The translations under genes were made by a program, and so were the position numbers. DNA of 64,000 bases from Carposina sasakii (taxonomy: Eukaryota > Arthropoda > Insecta > Lepidoptera > Carposinidae), in NCBI GenBank assembly GCA_014607495.2, contig CP053156.1:14384001-14448000 (forward strand), in the 5' to 3' direction. Below, in pieces: positions 59,691-64,000 of this stretch (its first letter is position 1; each line of letters opens with the position of its first letter). The notes beneath the pieces are model-generated. The model searched no databases and had not been told where the DNA came from. It saw only the letters and a list, made by a program, of their open reading frames with translations.

Positions 59691-60255
59691 AATTGTGTTC
59701 CGGGAATGGGAGAGATAAAATTGTGTTCCCGGAATGGGATAGCTAAAATTGTGTTCCGGGAATGGGAGAGATAAAATTGTGTTCCCGGAATGGTATAGCT
59801 AAAATTGTGTTCCCGGAATAGGATAGCTAAAATTGTGTTCCGGGAATGGGAGAGATAAAATTGTGTTCCCGGAATGGGATAGCTAAAATTGTGTTCCGGG
59901 AATGGGAGAGATAAAATTGTGTTCCCGGAATGGTATAGCTAAAATTGTGTTCCCGGAATGGGATAGCTAAAATTGTGTTCCGGGAATGGGTGAGATAAAA
60001 TTGTATTCCCGGAATGGTATAGCTAAAATTGTGTTCCCGGAATGGGATAGCTAAAATTGTGTTCCCGGAATGGTATAGCTAAAATTGTGTTCCCGGAATG
60101 GGATAGCTAAAATTGTGTTCCGGGAATGGGAGAGATAAAATTGTGTTCCCGGAATGGTATAGCTAAAATTGTATTCCCGAAATGGGATAGCTAAAATTAT
60201 GTTCCCGGAATGGGATAGCTAGAATAGTGTTCCCGAAACGGGGTAGCCAAAATGC
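59691..60255 (+). repeat. 29-bp satellite array
   Basis: About 19 units of AATTGTGTTCCCGGAATGGG + ATAGCTAAA, alternating with a variant GTTCCGGGAATGGGAGAGATAAA. The order of the two variants is partly periodic. The unit resembles the end of the short repeat (CTATCCCATTTCGGGAACACAG) read on the other strand. Confidence 0.9.
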
Positions 60256-60649
60256 AGAATCATAAACAAAATTCAGCAGTCACGTTCAGTACATCGGGGG
60301 CAAATATAATTATCAGTGTTTATTATAATTATAGGAAACAGCTAACTGCTATGTGAAACCATCGATATTACCATTCCACGGCTTTTACAAAGAACCATAC
60401 CAAATATAATAATAATCCTCAAACGAAGGGTTACCGTTTGTATAGGTCTACTGATGAACCTTGACACACGTCTGCCTCAGCTGTTTTGACACATGTATAC
60501 CTTACTCTAATGTAGGGCTATGAAATATGAGAAAACTTCTAGTTATATATGCGACCAGCGGCGACCTGCGATCGATTGCAAATGAAATATAAACCATAGT
60601 ATTAATGCTAAGTTTCATCAAAATTTTATTAATTTTCTCCTTATTTTAT
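60256..60649. other. No feature seen
   Basis: Moderately AT-rich; nothing supported. Confidence 0.45.
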
Positions 60650-60795
60650 TGTCCTGCTGTCTGTCTGTCAAGACCCTTTTTTTCAGGAACGCGTGGAGTT
60701 ATCAAGCTGAAATTCATATAAAATACTAAGATCTACTGTCCCTTGGTTTGCACAGAATCCTAGCTGCGCAAATTAGACTCATACTTGGCCGGTAA
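60650..60795 (+). repeat. GGGTTCCGTA-family repeat, internal fragment
   Basis: CTGTCTGTCTGTCAAGACCC, TTTTCAGGAACGCGTGG and CATACTTGGCCGGTAAGG correspond to parts of 40591-41003. Confidence 0.6.
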
Positions 60796-60997
60796 GGCTT
60801 AGGGTAAGGGTGTCCATAAGCAGGTGCACATTGCGTGCGCCCGCGTGGCCTGCTGTTTTTTCTCATTTCTTACAACGCCGCATTCACGCAGCGCTGCTCT
60901 ATGAGATGACAAAGAAACATCTCGCCATACGCCGCCGTATACCCGCGTAAACGTCCATTTATATCTACAGATATTGAGCGTGTCAGACACGTGTCAT

Positions 60998-61070
60998 GGC
61001 AAAGCAGTGGTAGTAGGTTTGATTCCCACTCGGGTGATTTTTTTTCCATTTCTTTATTAATAATTTTATA
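60998..61070 (+). repeat. tRNA-derived SINE C, 5'-truncated copy
   Basis: GGTTTGATTCCCACTCGGGT (B box side), GATTTTTTTTCCATTTC, TTTATTAATAATTTTATAA. Flanking sequences (ATCTACAGATATTGAGCGTG at 60953 and CACTCAACGTCTGTAGAT at 61200) are inverted to each other, so the SINE may lie inside another inverted-repeat element. Confidence 0.65.
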
Positions 61071-61569
61071 AACAAAATAATATTATTTTATACAGTGTCT
61101 ATTAACGTATTTATATCTATCGTTACACGGCCGTGCAGACACCAACAGACACGGGCCTTATATTTTAACTGTACGGTTCATGTCTGTGCGTGCCTGTCAC
61201 ACTCAACGTCTGTAGATTTAAATGGACCTTAATGCTGCCGTCGTCCTAATACGCAAGTTTACTGGCTCCACATTGTACCGCTGACTTCACACTCGCCTCA
61301 ACAAACACAAGTCGAATGTGCCGCGGCCAGCGAAATTCAACCTCTATTTACACAGTAAAAGGTGTGTGTGTTTTGCGTTCACTGATTATATTATTTTATA
61401 TCCGTTCCCGCATATCAAACTACAATATAATAATATTGAACAAACATGATAGAGATAACCCACCAAATGAGTATGTGGGATCACCTTTAAGATTATAAGG
61501 TTTTGGTATTTCGGAAACATAGCTGCGTGTATATATATGTATGTATGTATAAGTTAGGTATAATTTAAT
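61071..61569. other. No gene seen
   Basis: It contains the right arm of the possible inverted-repeat element (61140-61230) and a short repeat copy with a TATG tail (61470-61545). Confidence 0.4.
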
Positions 61570-61903
61570 CTATATATATATAATAAAAATGTAACGGATC
61601 CCTGTCTATACAAGGAAGATAAATGAGAAAAAATATTATAGGAGACCTTTATCAACGCAATAGTACCAAAAACGATGATTTTTGGATTTTTTTTCTGTTT
61701 GTCGGTTTATCTGTTTATCTGTGCATTTGTGCACGCTTATCTCAGAAACGGCTGAACCGATTTCGATGCAGTTTTCAGGAATATATTGTGATAGGTCCCA
61801 CTAAACATATAGGTTACTTTTTATCCCGGGAAAATGTTTTTATCCCGGATAATTTCGACATTTTGTTTTTTCTGTAGTCCACGCGGACGGAGTCCACTAG
61901 TCA
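61570..61903 (-). repeat. GTGGACGCCCGCGAC repeat, long copy
   Basis: Reverse complement runs from GTGGACTCCGTCCGCGTGGA to the ATCCGTTACATTTTTATTAT end. The 84-codon + frame inside (61623-61877) is a by-product. Confidence 0.75.
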
Positions 61904-61921
61904 TAAATATAATATAATATT

Positions 61922-62268
61922 ACGGTGATAGCCCAGTTGTTAAGACGTGCACCTTCCAAGCGGGAGGCGTAAGTTCGATCCCAGTCACGGGCCTGTACCA
62001 ATGAATTTATTTCATGTACAGATTTTAATGTAGTAAAATTGTCACTTAGCTCGTGCCTCGGAAAGCACGTAAAACCGTTGGTCCTGCGCCTGATCTCTCT
62101 CCGGTCGTGTCGGCTTTCCGTCCCATCGGACTATGAGAGTAACGGAATAGAGAGTGCATCTGTGTTTGCGCACACACTTGTGCACTATAATATCTCCTGC
62201 GTACCTGACCAATCTCCGTAGAGATTGGTCGCCTTGGCCGAAATACGGTCGGAGATCATCATTACATG
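61922..62268 (+). repeat. tRNA-derived SINE B, complete copy
   Basis: ACGGTGATAGCCCAGTTGTT (A box), AAGTTCGATCCCAG (B box), CGGGCCTGTACCAATGAATT, TTAGCTCGTGCCTCGG. The body follows: CCTGCGCCTGATCTCTCTCC, GGTCGTGTCGGCTTTCC, AGAGTGCATCTGTGTTTGCG, CGTACCTGACCAATCTCC, ATACGGTCGGAGATCATCAT. It serves as the reference for the rearranged copy at 10990-11285. Confidence 0.8.
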
Positions 62269-62792
62269 GGCACACTTACTCGTATTATATCCTATGTTCC
62301 CATTCGGCAGGAAAAGCTGGAAGGGAGCTGGTGTAATTTTCTTGTGAAAATCTAAATTTATTTGTAAATGGCTTGCATGTGTCCGTAAAGTGATGTTTTC
62401 TGGTAGATAAGTTATATTTTGTTTACTTGTGATGTGAATCTAGTGCATGTGCATAGTTTTATATGCAGGTAGGCTAAGTAAAACTTAAGTCGGAATACGA
62501 TTTCTTCATGGGCTCATGTAAGTTGTTTCTGCAATTCTTTTTGATCTTTACTAATTTTATCATCATTTTCATCATCATCAATATCATCCATCATAAATTC
62601 AGAAATCATTTACTAACGACGATGTCTGTATGGACTTAGTTCCCCTTACCTTCTAGCTTACCAGCGCTTTTGGGGCACAAATAGTTATTCAATCTAGCGA
62701 TCTGTAATAAATGTACGGTATTGAACTATTTCCAAGTTATTCTAAATAAATATAGGTTGTTAGTGCTAGAACCTCATAACTTTATCTATCTA
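62269..62792. other. No feature seen
   Basis: AT-rich with a (CAT)n-like stretch near 62558-62592. No gene supported. Confidence 0.4.
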
Positions 62793-62970
62793 TAAACGTA
62801 GACGTACACGTACCTCTGAGTTGTAATGTATGGAACTGTATAGGCACGGGCAGACCGGATGCGTATGCGTAGACGTCAAGCGTTGACAGTTCTATACACT
62901 AAACTCAGAAGTACGTGTACATACGTCTACGCTTACGTGCACGCATACGCATCCGGTGTGCTGGAGGCTT
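62793..62970. mobile_element. MITE of the GGCTCGAGCACACCGG family, 5'-truncated
   Basis: ACGTAGACGTACACGTACCT, GGCACGGGCAGACCGGATGC and GCATACGCATCCGGTGTGCT followed by GGAGGCTTA, as in 37616-37820. The left 24 bp are absent. Confidence 0.75.
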
Positions 62971-63469
62971 ACATATGTAAACTTAAATTTTCTAATTAAA
63001 TAATGGCAGCACATTGATAAACTTCTAATAGATTGGTCGTGAAAGGGCAGAGGTTACCAATTATAAAAGTTAAATAATCCGCCAATCCCGAGAGTACCTA
63101 ATTCAATAGAATCGCCTAATATTTTGAAATTATATAGTTAATTTAGGCTCTTGTTAGATATGTTATTTACTTATTCGATTTATATCTACCGTCTCAATCG
63201 AATATGTATGAGGAACAATAACATTAGGTCTGTTTTATTAATATTCTTGTCCAGTTAGTTTACCCAATCGTAATGATACCCAATCGTTAATGAAGTGAAC
63301 CAATGTAGGAAGTAAGCAAAAAAAGCAAGAAGAGGTCATTTGATAAATAATTACCTATGTAGCGGAGCCATCTATCGGATGTAGGAGAGAACCACAATCG
63401 AATGCAAAATCCTAGAAAGCGATATCGAAGTTTCTCATAGTGATTGGAATATATACATGGGCCTAACAA
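62971..63469. other. No gene seen
   Basis: AT-rich. If 63470-63560 is an LTR edge, some of this could belong to the LTR, but no second copy exists in the window to show it. Confidence 0.35.
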
Positions 63470-63560
63470 CGACTAGTGGCCCGGTGGGGCCGGAAACGCT
63501 TCCCTTTTCACCACCCCCACATTGGTGACCCTTGTGAACTGGACATATGCAACCTTAAGC
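63470..63560 (+). other. Possible LTR 3' edge and primer binding site
   Basis: GGCCCGGTGGGGCCGGAAAC...CCACCCCCACA is followed by TTGGTGACCCTTGTGAACTG. A CA dinucleotide directly before T-TGGTGACC resembles the LTR / tRNA-primer-site junction of insect Ty3/gypsy elements. The sequence after it is a His/Gln/Ser-codon-like CAGCAG-rich leader without a convincing frame. The element, if real, would continue past the window or be degenerate. Confidence 0.3.
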
Positions 63561-64000
63561 CTTCAGGAACTTCATCATCATCGCAGCACTCCGCAGCAAA
63601 GGTAATCAACACAACAGCATCACCTCTCCTACACAGCAGCAAGCAGCACGCCAGCAGCCAGCAGATTCATAAGAAGCCGCCATGACAGCTTCCTGGACCT
63701 GTTAGCAACGCACGCACGCAACGGCATCACGGCACGACATGTTCCCAGTCCACGCGCAGACCAGAACACATCAGCCACATCACGTTCCCAGTCGCCTCAA
63801 AGAATACACACACATACACACACCTACTTGCTCCTGTACCGATGATGCTTCAAGCGATTTCGAAGCTAGTAAATAGTACTAATGGAATCTCACAATACCT
63901 GTATTCTCATTATTGTCGATCAATTAATTCGATTACATGCCTATTATCATTTATCTTACCCGGATCTTTATTAGATTTAATATTCACGTGATTTTTGTCG

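Larger units (their letters stand above)
54538..59694 (-). mobile_element. Ty3/gypsy-like LTR retrotransposon, large internal deletion
   Basis: LTRs of 1,437 bp (54542-55978 and 58254-59690; TGTAACAA...ATGTTACA) differ at one visible base and are flanked by AATT (54538-54541, 59691-59694). On the - strand TGGCGAGCCCAACGTGTG follows the 5' LTR as primer site, and ATGGGAGGGGGTTG precedes the 3' LTR as polypurine tract. The 2,275-bp interior keeps only the start of gag and the end of the integrase region, joined near 57541. It has no protease, RT, RNase H or integrase core. The near-identical LTRs mean that this deleted form inserted very recently. Confidence 0.9.

Noticed and set aside
59691..60255. 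CRISPR-like array
   Set aside because: Units are head-to-tail without spacers, and the context is an insect genome. It is a satellite.

Overview
The window is nuclear DNA of an insect, almost certainly a moth or butterfly (Lepidoptera). It is AT-rich with no bacterial gene structure. It is packed with repeats of lepidopteran type: tRNA-headed SINEs, the CATCATCATCAGCCTA repeat, the GTGGACGCCCGCGAC repeat, the GGGTTCCGTA...GGAACCCTC repeat and many small inverted-repeat elements. I find no convincing host protein-coding gene, rRNA gene or functional tRNA gene. The naming of repeats is by structure, because no library search was possible.

Layout: 1-3357 is the 3' part of a BEL/Pao LTR retrotransposon (+ strand). 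3360-5540 is SINE and LINE debris. 5541-10296 is a complete non-autonomous LTR element (- strand) with 1,713-bp LTRs, a 1.3-kb interior, and CGTC target duplications. 10430-21457 holds SINEs, MITEs, an 18-bp minisatellite and two long quiet stretches that look single-copy. 21458-25592 is a nest: a Jockey-like LINE (ORF 22920-25487, - strand) sits inside an older repeat and carries two inverted-repeat elements in its 3' UTR. 26354-31811 is a complete BEL/Pao element (- strand) with 218-bp LTRs, TGTAG duplications and one open 1,467-codon frame. 32507-34631 is a GC-rich inverted-repeat element containing other insertions. 35500-47970 is MITE/SINE-rich. 47975-52768 is a structurally complete DIRS-type tyrosine-recombinase retrotransposon (+ strand). 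54538-59694 is a complete Ty3/gypsy-like element (- strand) with 1,437-bp LTRs, inserted into a 29-bp satellite that resumes at 59691-60255. 60250-64000 is more SINE/MITE sequence and a possible LTR/primer-site remnant.

The main theme is loss of reverse transcriptase. Both BEL/Pao elements, the DIRS element and the gypsy-like element have each lost all or the core of the RT domain by internal deletion, and the 5.5-kb LTR element has no pol at all. The only long undeleted RT is that of the 5'-truncated LINE. Yet three of the LTR elements have LTR pairs that differ at only a few positions and have intact target duplications. They therefore inserted recently, presumably using RT supplied in trans. 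The BEL element at 26354-31811 is the best case, because its deletion is in frame and Gag, protease, RNase H and integrase remain in one open frame.
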